The notes: generated by a model from the sequence alone, not told the origin. DNA of 64,000 nucleotides from CAZDQL01 sp964507325 (GCA_964507325.1 CAZDQL010000007.1:48192-112191); one strand, 5' to 3'. Positions 8,771 through 17,613 are shown, counted from the stretch's first letter. Numbers and translations: made by a program.

Positions 8771-10702
8771 CTACTTGGCCGGAATCGTCACCGGTCCTTC
8801 GATGATGCGCGCGGGCAGGGGCTCTTCCCCCGCGCCCAGCATGTTGAGCTCCTGACCCTCCCCGCGCGGCGTCCAGCGGTGGCAGCCGATGCAGTTGCCG
8901 AGGCTGAAGGGGTCGGCGGGGTCGCGCTCCTCGAGGCGGTGACAGGTCATGCACTCGCCGTGCATGGCGGTCACGAAACCGGGGGCGCGGTGGTCGAAGC
9001 CCTTGACGGCGTACTCGGTCAAGCCCGCCATCGACTCCTCGTGGCAGAGCATGCAGGCCGCGAAGTTCTCCTGGGGGTCGTCGAGGTCGAAGGCCTCGAA
9101 GCGGGCGCGCTGCGCTTCGTCCTCGAAGCGCTCGGCGTGGTTCTCCGGCCGGTACATCGGCGTTGCCAGCTGCATGTCCTGGTGACAGGCGCGGCACACC
9201 GTCTGGCGGTCGTTGGGCAGGGAGAGGTGGTGGCACTTGACGCAGGTCCCCTCCAGCTCGACCCCGTACTTCTCCACGAACGCCTGCTGGTGCTGCTCGT
9301 GGGGGAAGGTCACGAAGTCGCCGTTGCCGTTGGCGTCGAGGTAGAGCGTGGTGCGCATCGCATCGCGACTCTGGACCGCCGGTCGCACCGCGGACTCCAG
9401 CGGCTGGAAGGCGCTGGTGCCCTGTCCCCGCAGTCCGAACCAGGTCAGGGGCAGGACGACCACCGCGGTCATCCCCACGCGCCGCGCGCCCGCTCCCAGG
9501 AAGAGCTCGCGCGCCTCACCCCAGGTCCAGGGCGGCACCGGCTGGTGTCCCTCGGGGTCGCTCGGGCTGCCCTCCTGGGCGCAGAAGCCGGCACCGCGCA
9601 GCACCGGGAAGCGCTCGATCAGGAAGAGGAAGGCCAGGCCCGCCGCTGCGAGGATGCCGAAGCTCAGGACCAGCTCCCCCAGGTTGGGGAAGTAGACCGC
9701 CTGGGAGCTGGTGAAGTAGCCCACGATCCCCGTGTCGAGGCGGTGCATGACGAGCCCCACCAGCGCCGAGGTGGCCCCCAGGGCCAGCAGGCCGCGGCGG
9801 CGCCGCAGGGCGGGCAGGCTGAAGATCAGCACCGGGACGATCGCCTGCATAGCGATCTCCACCCAGAAGACGCGGCTCTCCCAGGTGAGCTGGGGGCCGA
9901 CGACGTAGCCCCACTTGTCGTGCAGGGTGAGGTCGAGGGCCTTGATCACCAGGTAGGCGCCGAGCAGCACCGCCGAGATTGTCGCCAGGCGTTGGATCAG
10001 GCGCTCCTCGAAGACCGCCCGGTAGAGGTAGGAGAGCAGCAGCAGGAAGAGCACCAGCACCGCCACCCCCGCACCCATGGCGGAGATGAAGAACTCCGGC
10101 GGGATCCACATGCTGTGCCAGAGCGGGTGCAGCCGGGTGGGGGAGGCGAGGAAGAGCGATCCCAGCGAGCTGTGGTGCATCGTCGAGAGGGTCACCCCCA
10201 GGACGACGAAGGGCAGCATCACCTCGTGCAGGAAGCGCGTCACCTTGGGGAAGGGGAAACGCTCGGTGAGGATCGGCAAGAGCTCCAGCGCGGTGACGCC
10301 CCAGTAGATCGAGACGCACCAGAAGACCTCGAACAGGAAGGAGTGCGGGTTCCACATGAAGAAGGGGTGCCAGCCCCGATGTGGAAGCCCGATGTCGAAG
10401 ATCAGCGCGCCGAGCGACGAGCCGTAGCCCAGGAAGCCGATCAGCACCGACAGGCGCGCGACCGGGTAGTAGCGGGTCAGGCGCAGGATGTAGATGATCG
10501 CCGCCACCACGAAGCCACTGGTGGCCAGGGCCGCGCCCGCGACCATGTTGAAGATCTTCCACCAGCCCCAGGGCAGGCTGTCGAGCATGTTGGTCGACGC
10601 CCCGAGCCCGAAGGCGAAGCGCGCCACCCCGACCACCAGCCCGGCCAGGGCCAGGACCCACATGACGTCCTTGAGGCGCCGTAGCACGCGGGCCGAGCTC
10701 AC
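8771..10702 (-). CDS. HmcC/NrfD-like quinone-interacting membrane subunit fused to pentaheme cytochrome c
   Basis: A 643-aa protein starting with GTG, which overlaps the TGA of the upstream FeS gene. Residues about 10-400 are a polytopic membrane domain with roughly ten hydrophobic helices and the family pattern of NrfD/HybB/HmcC proteins (LPHRGWHPFF, FEVFWCVSIYWG, HHSSLGSL). Residues about 480-640 carry five CXXCH heme motifs (CVKCH, CRACH, CMLCH, CMTCH, CIGCH). NrfD-family subunits exchange electrons with menaquinone, so the fused hemes would pass them to or from a periplasmic carrier. It is the third gene of an hmcA-hmcB-hmcC-like set with overlapping stops and starts. The heme tail is not part of the standard HmcC I know, which makes this an unusual fusion. 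Confidence 0.8.
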   Translation of the reverse strand: MSSARVLRRLKDVMWVLALAGLVVGVARFAFGLGASTNMLDSLPWGWWKIFNMVAGAALATSGFVVAAIIYILRLTRYYPVARLSVLIGFLGYGSSLGALIFDIGLPHRGWHPFFMWNPHSFLFEVFWCVSIYWGVTALELLPILTERFPFPKVTRFLHEVMLPFVVLGVTLSTMHHSSLGSLFLASPTRLHPLWHSMWIPPEFFISAMGAGVAVLVLFLLLLSYLYRAVFEERLIQRLATISAVLLGAYLVIKALDLTLHDKWGYVVGPQLTWESRVFWVEIAMQAIVPVLIFSLPALRRRRGLLALGATSALVGLVMHRLDTGIVGYFTSSQAVYFPNLGELVLSFGILAAAGLAFLFLIERFPVLRGAGFCAQEGSPSDPEGHQPVPPWTWGEARELFLGAGARRVGMTAVVVLPLTWFGLRGQGTSAFQPLESAVRPAVQSRDAMRTTLYLDANGNGDFVTFPHEQHQQAFVEKYGVELEGTCVKCHHLSLPNDRQTVCRACHQDMQLATPMYRPENHAERFEDEAQRARFEAFDLDDPQENFAACMLCHEESMAGLTEYAVKGFDHRAPGFVTAMHGECMTCHRLEERDPADPFSLGNCIGCHRWTPRGEGQELNMLGAGEEPLPARIIEGPVTIPAK

Positions 10703-11544
10703 CGCGACTCCTCCCCGTCCTCGGCCCGCTTCTCGGCCATGATTCGCGAACGGCGGCGCAGGAAGGCCAGCGCCCCCAGCCCCGCCAGGCCCCCCAGGAA
10801 CTGAACGGGGGCCACCATCACCCAGTCGTGCAACAGGTGCGGGATCGAGTCGGTGGCGAGACTCGGCACCGCGCGCGCCTCGAGCTCCTCGCGGGTGGGG
10901 ATCGCCAGCACCTCACCCAGGGGGACGTCGGAGACGTAGATCACCGAGGTGCCGCCGAACTCCCGTTCGCCCCAGATGTGGTCGAGGTAGAGATCGGGGC
11001 GCTCGGCGATGCGGCGCTCGGCCTCCGCGAGCAGCTCCTCGCGCGGCCCGAAGACCGTGGCGCCGGTGGGGCAGGCGGAGGTGCAGGCCGGTCCGCCCCC
11101 CGCCACCCGGCAGGTCTCGTCCATCTTGCACTTCTTGATGTAGGGGAGCTGCTGCTCGTACTCGTAGCGCGGGATCGAGAAGGGGCAGCCCAACATGCAG
11201 TAGCGGCAGCCGATGCACTTGGCGGCGTCGTAGACCACCGGCCCGTCCGCGCGCTTCACGAGGGCGCCCACCAGGCAGGCCGCGGCGCACCCCGGCTCCT
11301 GGCAGTGCATGCACTGGCGACGCACGAAGCGCGAGGTCTCCGGTTGACTGCCGGCGATCTCCACGATCGAGGTGAAGCGCGCCCCCGACAGACCGTCGTT
11401 CGACTTGAACTTGGCGGGGACGTCCCGGGGCAGCCGGTTCTGCTGCACGCACCCCTGCACGCAGCGCTCGCAGCCGATGCACTTGGTGGTGTCGGTCAGG
11501 ATGGCCTTGCCCGGCCTCACTGCGGAGTCGAGAGCATCGCTCAT
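10699..11544 (-). CDS. HmcB-like membrane-anchored 4x[4Fe-4S] ferredoxin subunit
   Basis: A 281-aa protein. The ATG at 11544 is preceded by AGGAGG and follows the stop of the 16-heme gene with a 4-bp overlap; a longer reading frame upstream only shadows that gene. Cysteine sets at about 22-32 (CIGCERCVQGC), 78-90 (CMHCQEPGCAAAC), 112-122 (CIGCRYCMLGC) and 140-160 (CKMDETC...CTSACP) match the four-cluster DmsB/HybA/HmcB fold. A C-terminal hydrophobic helix (about 250-268) anchors it. No twin-arginine leader is seen, so which side of the membrane it faces is uncertain. It would link the quinone-reactive HmcC-like subunit to the multiheme cytochrome. The four overlapping bases at each end imply translational coupling. 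Confidence 0.85.
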   Translation of the reverse strand: MSDALDSAVRPGKAILTDTTKCIGCERCVQGCVQQNRLPRDVPAKFKSNDGLSGARFTSIVEIAGSQPETSRFVRRQCMHCQEPGCAAACLVGALVKRADGPVVYDAAKCIGCRYCMLGCPFSIPRYEYEQQLPYIKKCKMDETCRVAGGGPACTSACPTGATVFGPREELLAEAERRIAERPDLYLDHIWGEREFGGTSVIYVSDVPLGEVLAIPTREELEARAVPSLATDSIPHLLHDWVMVAPVQFLGGLAGLGALAFLRRRSRIMAEKRAEDGEESR

Positions 11545-13109
11545 CGTTGAGCCTCCTGGCGCTGCCTCGAGGCGGCCTCGAGGATCGCCTCCCAGTCGAT
11601 TTCGGGGTCGGCGAAGAACGCCTCCCAGTCCTGCGGCCCGCCCCCCAGCCGTTGGTGGCATTCGACGCAGACCTTCTCCAGCGCCCCGGTCAACGAGGGC
11701 GCCTGGCTGCCCTCGGCCGGAGAGCCCTCCAGTGGGCCCTCGGGTCCGTGGCACTGGTCGCAGGCCTGGATCCTGCGCGCGGACTCCGGCCAGGGCAGCG
11801 AGGTGCGGTGCGCGGTCGCGTACTCCCCATCCGCCTGCAGCAGGTTGTGGTGGCACTCCTGGCAGGAGAAGGAGTCGTCCAGGGCGTGGGCGTGGTGGTC
11901 CCACCAGAAGGCGCCCTGCGCAGTCTCGACCTGGAAGAACTCCACGGTGGGCTCCTCGGTCGCCAGGAGATCCCAGCGGTCGAGGCCGTGACCCTGCTCG
12001 CGGTGGCAACCGATGCAGCGCTCCTCGAGCGCCTCGGCGAGGGAGGGGTTCTCGAAGAGCTGGCTGTCGTGGCAGGAGCGGCAGGCCAGGTGCGGCTCCC
12101 CCGGCTGGTCCTGGTGGTGACAGGTCTCGCACTCCAGGTCGCGGTAGCGGCCGTGACGCTCGTGGCTCCAGAGCACGTGGCCGATCTCCTCGTGCACCAG
12201 CCAGGAGGGGTCCGCGTCGTGGCACCCCTCGCAGGTGACCGGCATGCGCGCGGTCAGGTCCCGGTACGCCGGGCGGTGGCACTCCTGGCAGCGCTGGTGG
12301 ATCGCCTGTTCGAGGTTGGGGAGCTCGCGCCGGGTCACGTCGTGGACCCACGGCTCGTGGCAGTCCTTGCAGGTGCGCCCGTCGTTCTCGGGGTTGCTCT
12401 CGGTGTGGCACTCCGCGCACTCGCCGTGCCGCGCCTGGGCGTGACGCTGCGCGTCGGCCACGCCACCGATCCCCTCCAGCCCGGTGGCGGTGGACTCGCC
12501 GCGCACCTCGGCCGGCAGGTGACAGGCGTTGCAGGGGCGGTAGTCGCCGTCGGTCTCGGCCGCCGTGTCGTGGTGGTGGCAGTGGACGCACTCGCTGTGT
12601 GGATCCCCTCCCGCGGCGTCGATGCCGAAGCGGCGGGAGTGGGCGTAGTGGCTCCAGCGGACGCGCCCGTGGTCCCCCGCGGAGCCCGGAGCGTGGCAGT
12701 CGCGGCAGAGCACCGGCCCCTTCTCCAGCGCCTCGTGACAGCCGATGCAATTGGCGTGCAGGGCGACCCTCGGTGGGGGACCGTGCTCCCCCTCGTAGAC
12801 CTGGGCGGGCACCGCCATGAAGAGGTCCGCCTGGATCATCAGCTCGTGGTCCTCCTCCGCCCGGTGGCAGGTGGAGCAGGGGCGCGGCTCAGCGGTGCCC
12901 TCGCGTTCCTTGTGGTGGCAGACCTTGCAGCTGGCTACATCCTCCATCCGCGCGTGCTGCTCGTGGTTCCAGGTGACGTCGCCGATGCGCGAGGAGATGA
13001 CCCGGTCCGGCTCCCGCTCGGGAATCATCAGCGAGCCCGAGAGCCCCACGACGATCAGCACGGCCACCAGCCCCAGGAGCGCCTTGGCGTTGATTCGATT
13101 CTGGATCAC
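11541..13109 (-). CDS. HmcA-like high-molecular-weight cytochrome c with 16 heme motifs
   Basis: A 522-aa protein starting with GTG (MIQNRINAKALLGLVAVLIVVGLSG), with a single N-terminal signal or anchor helix and then a periplasmic domain. I count 16 CXXCH motifs, from CKVCH near residue 60 to CVECH near residue 490, many followed by an extra His (CHH). The number equals that of Desulfovibrio HmcA, and the gene order (hmcA, FeS protein, NrfD-like protein) also matches Hmc. Known Hmc complexes move electrons between periplasmic cytochromes and the membrane or cytoplasm. The sequence does not show the partner here; the rnf operon next door is a plausible one. It is the first gene of a three-gene, translationally coupled operon. 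Confidence 0.85.
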   Translation of the reverse strand: MIQNRINAKALLGLVAVLIVVGLSGSLMIPEREPDRVISSRIGDVTWNHEQHARMEDVASCKVCHHKEREGTAEPRPCSTCHRAEEDHELMIQADLFMAVPAQVYEGEHGPPPRVALHANCIGCHEALEKGPVLCRDCHAPGSAGDHGRVRWSHYAHSRRFGIDAAGGDPHSECVHCHHHDTAAETDGDYRPCNACHLPAEVRGESTATGLEGIGGVADAQRHAQARHGECAECHTESNPENDGRTCKDCHEPWVHDVTRRELPNLEQAIHQRCQECHRPAYRDLTARMPVTCEGCHDADPSWLVHEEIGHVLWSHERHGRYRDLECETCHHQDQPGEPHLACRSCHDSQLFENPSLAEALEERCIGCHREQGHGLDRWDLLATEEPTVEFFQVETAQGAFWWDHHAHALDDSFSCQECHHNLLQADGEYATAHRTSLPWPESARRIQACDQCHGPEGPLEGSPAEGSQAPSLTGALEKVCVECHQRLGGGPQDWEAFFADPEIDWEAILEAASRQRQEAQR

Positions 13110-13165
13110 GGGAGCGGGTGGGGATCGTGTGGGCCTCTGGGGACTCCTGACGCGCCGGCGACGGC

Positions 13166-13171
13166 TACAAT
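13166..13171 (+). promoter_or_regulatory. Candidate -10 box (TACAAT) for rseC
   Basis: TACAAT, one mismatch from TATAAT, ends 6 nt before the ATG at 13178 in the gap between the divergent hmcA-like and rseC genes. A start site in this position would give a leaderless mRNA. No good -35 is seen. Confidence 0.5.
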
Positions 13172-13177
13172 CCCGCC

Positions 13178-13642
13178 ATGCCCCGCGTCGGTATCGTGCT
13201 CGCCGTCGAAGGCGACCGCGCTCGGATCGCGACCACCCGGCGCGGGATCTGCGACGGGTGCTCCGAGCACTCCGAGTGCGTGGTGGGCGGGTCCAGCGGC
13301 GAGGGGATCTCCGAGGAGGTCACCGCCCGCAACCCGCTCCACGCGCGCCCCGGCGACCAGGTGGAGTTCGACCTCCCCGGTCACACCGAGCTCAAGCTCT
13401 CCCTCCTCGTCTGGACGGTCCCCCTGGTCGGTCTGGTGGCGGGCGCGGTCCTGGGGGCGGGCCTGCACCCGCGCCTGGCCCTCGACCGCGACGCGGCCAC
13501 CCTGGTGGGCATGCTGCTGGGGGGCGTGGCGGCCTTCGGCCTGGTGGTCCTGGTCGACCGGCGCGCCCGTGGCGACGAGCGCCTCGTCCCCGAGGTGGTC
13601 AAGATCCTGACCGCCGACTCCTGTTCCTCGTTGCAGCATTAG
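13178..13642 (+). CDS. rseC: RseC/MucC family positive regulator, SoxR-reducing complex type
   Basis: A 154-aa protein. The N-terminus has the family's cysteine-rich patch (CDGCSEHSECVVG) after a short beta region (GIVLAVEGDRARIATTRRG), two transmembrane helices follow at about 72-95 and 105-125, and the tail is polar. RseC proteins accompany Rnf/Rsx complexes and are thought to help reduce or regulate redox sensors. The gene lies between the rnf operon and the hmc-like operon on the opposite strand. Its TAG overlaps the rnfB stop by 3 bp, tail to tail. An unusual Cys-Ser-Ser near the C-terminus (DSCSSLQH) is of unknown meaning. Confidence 0.8.
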   Translation: MPRVGIVLAVEGDRARIATTRRGICDGCSEHSECVVGGSSGEGISEEVTARNPLHARPGDQVEFDLPGHTELKLSLLVWTVPLVGLVAGAVLGAGLHPRLALDRDAATLVGMLLGGVAAFGLVVLVDRRARGDERLVPEVVKILTADSCSSLQH

Positions 13643-15777
13643 ATCGGGGACTTGTTCAGGAGCTCGCTCACGCGTTCGTCCACCGCCTTGCCGAAGGCAT
13701 GGCGCGTCTTGGCGGTGTCGGAGAAGTAGCAGATCGTGCCGCAGCGCATGCAGCGCTCCGCCTCGGCCTGCATCAGCTCGGGGGTGACCACCAGGTCCAC
13801 CTCGTCGAAGGAGTGGATGCGCTCGCCGGGGTCGAGCTCCGGCCGCGGCGCGCTGGGGACCTGACCGACGCCGATCACGGGGATCAGCCCCGAGAGGCGG
13901 ATCTTCTCCGGTCCCGGGAAGGTGGCGCGCTCGAAGGCCAGGTCCTCGCCGTTCAGGAAGCGGTGGATCGAGCGCGCCGCGCGCCGCCCGGTCCCCACGG
14001 CGTCGATCAGGAGGGCCGGGCCGCTCCAGATGTCGCCGCCGCTGAAGATGTGGGGGATCCCCGACTGCAGCGTCTGGTCGTCGGTCACGATCGTGTTCCA
14101 GCGCGTCAGCTCGAGGCCGCGCTGCTTCAGGTCGTCGGTGTACCAGTCGACGAGCGGCTTCTGGCCGATCGCCGAGATGACCACGTCGACGTCCATGACC
14201 GTCTCGGAGCCCTCGATCTCGACCGGGCGCCGGCGGCCGGAGGCGTCCGGCTCTCCCAGCTCCATGCGGATGAACTCGACCTGCTTCAGCTTGCCGTCCG
14301 CGTCCCCGATCAAGCGCAGGGGGGCGGCCAGGAAGTGGTACTGGACCCCCTCCTCCTCGGCGGCGTGGATCTCCACCTTGTTGGCCGGCATCTCGTTGCG
14401 CGTCCTGCGGTAGAGCAGGACCACCTCACCGGCGTTCATGCGCAGGGAGGAGCGGCAGGCGTCCATGGCGGTGTTCCCGCCGCCCACCACGACCACGCGC
14501 TTGCCGGTCAGGTCGACCTCGATCCCCAGCTCGCGCTTCTCCAGGAACTCGGTCCCCTTCCAGACGCCCTCCAGGTCCTCCCCCTCGCAGCGCAGGGAGG
14601 AGTTGTCCCAGGCGCCCATCGCCAGCAGGATGGCGTCGTACTTCTCTTCGAGGTCCTTGAGGGTGAAGTCGCTGCCGAAGGCCACGCCGCGCTCGACCTC
14701 CACTCCCAGCTCGAGGATGTCCTCGATCTCGTAGTCGAGCACCTGCTTGGGCAAGCGGTACTCCGGGATGCCGTAGCGCAGCATGCCCCCCAGCTCGGGC
14801 TTGGATTCCAGGATCGTGGGGTGGTGCCCCAGCCGCCGCAGGTAGTAGGCCGCCGAGAGCCCGCAGGGGCCTCCGCCCACGATCGCCACCCGCTTGCCGG
14901 TGTCGGGCAGGATCGGGGGCAGCTTGCGGCCGGGGAGCTTCATCTCCCAGTCGGCGACGAAGCGCTTCAGGTAGTTGTGATGCACCGGCTCGTCTTCGAT
15001 CGCCGCGCGCCGGCAGCCGCCCTCGCAGGGAGCGGGGCAGACGCGCCCGCAGATCAGGGGCAGGGGATTGCGCTCCTTGATCACGCTGACCGCTTCCACG
15101 TACTTGCCCTGGGAGGCGAGCTCGACGTAGGCCGGGATGTTGATCTGGGCGGGGCAGAGCTGGCGGCAGGGCGCGATGCACTCGTCGTCGTGCTGGAAGT
15201 GCAGGAGCCGGTCGGAGAGGGAGAAGAGCTCGATCACGTCGTTGGGACAGACGCGCTCGCAGCCCCCGCACCCGACGCACTTCTCCGGGTCGACCACCGG
15301 GTACCCCTCGGGTCCCATGTGCAGCGCGTCGAAGCTGCAGGCCTTGACGCAGGTCCCGAGCCCCAGACAGCCGTACTTGCACAGGAGGTCGCCGCCGTAC
15401 ATCTCCGCCATGGCGCGGCAGTCGGCCATCCCCTCGTAGTAGTACTTCTGCTCGGCGCGCTCGCCGCCGGTGCAGTAGTGGTTGGCGACCTTGGGCTCGA
15501 TGAAGCCCACCTCTCCGCCCAGGATGCGCGCCACCGCCGCCGCGGTGTCCGGCCCTCCCGCCACGCAGGCGGTGGTCGACGCGGACCCGGCGACCATCCC
15601 CTCGGCGCAGGCGGAGCAGCCGGCGAAGCCGCAACCCCCGCAGTTGGCGCCGGGGAGCACGTCCTCCACCTTGGAGATGCGCGGATCGACCTCGACGAAG
15701 AAGACGCGGGCGGCGATCGCCAGGACCAGGGCGGCGCCCAGGCCGATCACCAACATGACGATGGCCGGGGTCAGCAT
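13639..15777 (-). CDS. rnfB: RnfB fused to a GltD/NfnB-type FAD-NAD(P)H oxidoreductase
   Basis: A 712-aa protein; ordinary RnfB is roughly 190-330 aa. Residues 1-30 are a membrane helix. About 46-70 carry the RnfB cluster GANCGGCGFAGCSAC, and about 130-190 a two-cluster ferredoxin (CKYGCLGLGTCVKAC; KCVGCGGCERVCP). From about 200 the sequence switches to the dihydropyrimidine-dehydrogenase/GltD family: a cysteine domain (CRQLCPAQINIPAY, CGRVCPAPCEGGCRR), an FAD motif VAIVGGGPCGLSAA at about 297 and an NAD(P) motif VVVVGGGNTAMDAC at about 429, then GGDIWSG and a final CMRCGTIC. It is the last gene of the rnf operon, and its ATG overlaps the rnfA stop. The fusion places a complete NAD(P)H dehydrogenase on the RnfB arm, which may replace the NADH site normally found in RnfC. 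Confidence 0.88.
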   Translation of the reverse strand: MLTPAIVMLVIGLGAALVLAIAARVFFVEVDPRISKVEDVLPGANCGGCGFAGCSACAEGMVAGSASTTACVAGGPDTAAAVARILGGEVGFIEPKVANHYCTGGERAEQKYYYEGMADCRAMAEMYGGDLLCKYGCLGLGTCVKACSFDALHMGPEGYPVVDPEKCVGCGGCERVCPNDVIELFSLSDRLLHFQHDDECIAPCRQLCPAQINIPAYVELASQGKYVEAVSVIKERNPLPLICGRVCPAPCEGGCRRAAIEDEPVHHNYLKRFVADWEMKLPGRKLPPILPDTGKRVAIVGGGPCGLSAAYYLRRLGHHPTILESKPELGGMLRYGIPEYRLPKQVLDYEIEDILELGVEVERGVAFGSDFTLKDLEEKYDAILLAMGAWDNSSLRCEGEDLEGVWKGTEFLEKRELGIEVDLTGKRVVVVGGGNTAMDACRSSLRMNAGEVVLLYRRTRNEMPANKVEIHAAEEEGVQYHFLAAPLRLIGDADGKLKQVEFIRMELGEPDASGRRRPVEIEGSETVMDVDVVISAIGQKPLVDWYTDDLKQRGLELTRWNTIVTDDQTLQSGIPHIFSGGDIWSGPALLIDAVGTGRRAARSIHRFLNGEDLAFERATFPGPEKIRLSGLIPVIGVGQVPSAPRPELDPGERIHSFDEVDLVVTPELMQAEAERCMRCGTICYFSDTAKTRHAFGKAVDERVSELLNKSPI

Positions 15778-16352
15778 CAGATCATCCCCTTGAAGGCGAA
15801 GAAGGAGATCGCGATCAGACCGGCGGCCACCAGCCCGATGCCCGTGCCCTGCATGGGGCCGGGGATGCGCGTGATCTCGAAGCGCTCGCGCATCCCAGCG
15901 AAGAGCACCAGCGCCAGGCCGAAGCCCGCCGCGGAGGCCAGCGAGAAGACCAGCGTCTGCAGCAGGTCGAGTCCCTCCTGGATGCAGATGATGGCGCTCC
16001 CCAGCACCGCGCAGTTGGTGGTGATCAGGGGCAGGAAGATCCCCAGGGACTTGTAGAGCACGGGGATCGCCTTGCGCAGGAAGAGCTCGACGAACTGCAC
16101 CAGGGTGGCGATCACCAGGATGAAGGCCAGGGTCTGGACGTAGCCGATCCCGAAGGGCACCAGCAGGTAGCGATCCACCGTCCAGGTGATCGCGCCCGCC
16201 AGCGTCAAGACGAAGACCACCGCGGCGCTCATGCCGATGGCGGTGTCCATCTTCTTGGAGACCCCCAGGAAGGGGCAGTTGCCCAGGAACTTCGCCAACA
16301 GGATGTTGTTGATGAAGATCGCGCCGATGATGAGGCCGAAGTAGTCGTCCAT
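15777..16352 (-). CDS. rnfA: Electron transport complex subunit RnfA
   Basis: A 191-aa integral membrane protein with six helices, the usual size. It has the family signatures NNILLAKFLGNCPFLGVSKK near residue 16 and LPLITTNCAVLGSA near residue 107. In known Rnf complexes RnfA and RnfE are inverted relatives that form the core of the ion pump and share a membrane [2Fe-2S] cluster ligated by cysteines; Cys in GNCPFLG and TNCAVLG are the candidate ligands. The gene lies between rnfE (10-bp gap) and rnfB (overlap). Nothing is unusual in it. Confidence 0.93.
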   Translation of the reverse strand: MDDYFGLIIGAIFINNILLAKFLGNCPFLGVSKKMDTAIGMSAAVVFVLTLAGAITWTVDRYLLVPFGIGYVQTLAFILVIATLVQFVELFLRKAIPVLYKSLGIFLPLITTNCAVLGSAIICIQEGLDLLQTLVFSLASAAGFGLALVLFAGMRERFEITRIPGPMQGTGIGLVAAGLIAISFFAFKGMI

Positions 16353-16362
16353 CGCTGCGCTC

Positions 16363-16974
16363 CTAGGCCTTCCTCTTCCTGCCCAACTTGCCGAAGAGGT
16401 TCATCAGGCCCAACAAGAGCCCCAAGGTCAGGAAGGCCCCCGGCGCCGACTGCAGGAAGCCGAAGGGCCGTTCCAGGAAGACCTGCTCGCCGAAGACGAG
16501 GCCCAGGGTGCCGGCGCCGAAGAACTCGCGCACCGCGCCCACCACCGTCAGGGCCAGGGTGAAGCCCAGCCCCATGCCGAGCCCGTCCGCGAGCGAGGCC
16601 AGGACGCCGTTCTTGCGGGCGAAGGCCTCCGCACGGCCGAGGATGATGCAGTTCACCACGATCAGTGGGATGAACAGCCCCAGGCTCTCGGAAAGGGCGA
16701 AGAAGTAGGCCTTGGTGATCATCTCCACGCACACCACGAAGGCGGCGATGACGACGATGTAGCAGGCCACGCGCACCTCGTCGGGGATGATCTTGCGCAG
16801 GGCGGAGATCAGCCCGTTCGAGCAGACCATGACGAAGGTCGCGGCCAGCCCCATCCCCAGCCCGTTCTCCATGGTGGTGGTCACCGCCAGGGCGGGGCAC
16901 AGGCCGAGCACGATGCGGAAGAGCGGGATCTCGTCCCACAGCCCCTTGGTGAACTCGCGCACCAGGCTGGTCAT
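16363..16974 (-). CDS. rnfE: Electron transport complex subunit RnfE
   Basis: A 203-aa protein with six predicted helices. It carries the family patterns KGLWDEIPLFRIVLGLCPALAVT at the N-terminus and IPLIVVNCIILGRAEAF near residue 105; the cysteines in GLCPALA and VNCIILG parallel those in RnfA. The C-terminus is basic (GKLGRKRKA) and cytoplasmic. The ATG at 16974 overlaps the rnfG stop by 4 bp, so translation is probably coupled. Confidence 0.92.
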   Translation of the reverse strand: MTSLVREFTKGLWDEIPLFRIVLGLCPALAVTTTMENGLGMGLAATFVMVCSNGLISALRKIIPDEVRVACYIVVIAAFVVCVEMITKAYFFALSESLGLFIPLIVVNCIILGRAEAFARKNGVLASLADGLGMGLGFTLALTVVGAVREFFGAGTLGLVFGEQVFLERPFGFLQSAPGAFLTLGLLLGLMNLFGKLGRKRKA

Positions 16975-17612
16975 TGCTCGCCTCCCGGGACCTGGTCGAT
17001 GGCCGCCAAGATCGCGTCGCGGTTGTCGGCGTAGAGCTTCGCAGCCGCCCCGATCGCCACCGCCACGGCCTGGCTGGAGACGGTGGCGCCGGTCACGGCG
17101 TCGATGTCACCGCCCTCCTTCTCGACCGCGAAGACGGTGTCCGGCGACATGCCGTGGAACTGCGCCAGGAACGGCTCCTCGCGCACCTTGGTCCCCACCC
17201 CGGGGGTCTCCGCCATGGTGGTGATGCCGATGGCGACCAGGTTGCCGGACTCGATCTCGAAGCCGGTCATCACTCCGAGATCCCCGCCGAAGCCCTGGCC
17301 GAAGTCCTCCAAGGCCACCGCGAAGGGCTGGCCGTCCTTGCGCACGACGAAGAAGAGCAGCGGCTCCTCGAAGTCCGGGAGCTCGACGTAGCGCTTCTCG
17401 GCGAGCAGCCCCTCCTCGAGCGCCTCCCGCTGCGCCGGTGGGAGCTCACCCGCCAACACCTCGTAGATGTCCGCCACCGCGGGGATCTTCTTGTACTTCA
17501 GGATGTTGTTCTCGGCGCGCTCGTGGGTCGCCGCGTGCAGCCCGCCCAGAGCCAACCCGCTCAGGAGCGAGATCAGGCTCAGCACCACGACCATCTGGAT
17601 CGAGTCCTTCAT
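16971..17612 (-). CDS. rnfG: Electron transport complex subunit RnfG, covalent-FMN protein
   Basis: A 213-aa protein with one N-terminal helix (VVVLSLISLLSGLALGGLHA) and a periplasmic FMN-binding domain. The flavinylation motif is present near residues 167-177 (DAVTGATVSSQAV); the last Thr of SGAT-type motifs is the known FMN attachment point. Other family marks are GFEIESGNLVAIGITTMAETPGVGTKV. The transferase that makes this bond, ApbE, is encoded nearby at 19910. The gene starts 2 nt after the rnfD stop and overlaps rnfE. Confidence 0.92.
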   Translation of the reverse strand: MKDSIQMVVVLSLISLLSGLALGGLHAATHERAENNILKYKKIPAVADIYEVLAGELPPAQREALEEGLLAEKRYVELPDFEEPLLFFVVRKDGQPFAVALEDFGQGFGGDLGVMTGFEIESGNLVAIGITTMAETPGVGTKVREEPFLAQFHGMSPDTVFAVEKEGGDIDAVTGATVSSQAVAVAIGAAAKLYADNRDAILAAIDQVPGGEQ

Positions 17613-17613
17613 C

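Noticed and set aside
10699..12750. A single 683-aa protein covering the HmcB-like gene and upstream sequence
   Set aside because: The first 400 codons are an out-of-frame shadow of the 16-heme cytochrome. A ribosome site and ATG at 11544 define the true gene.
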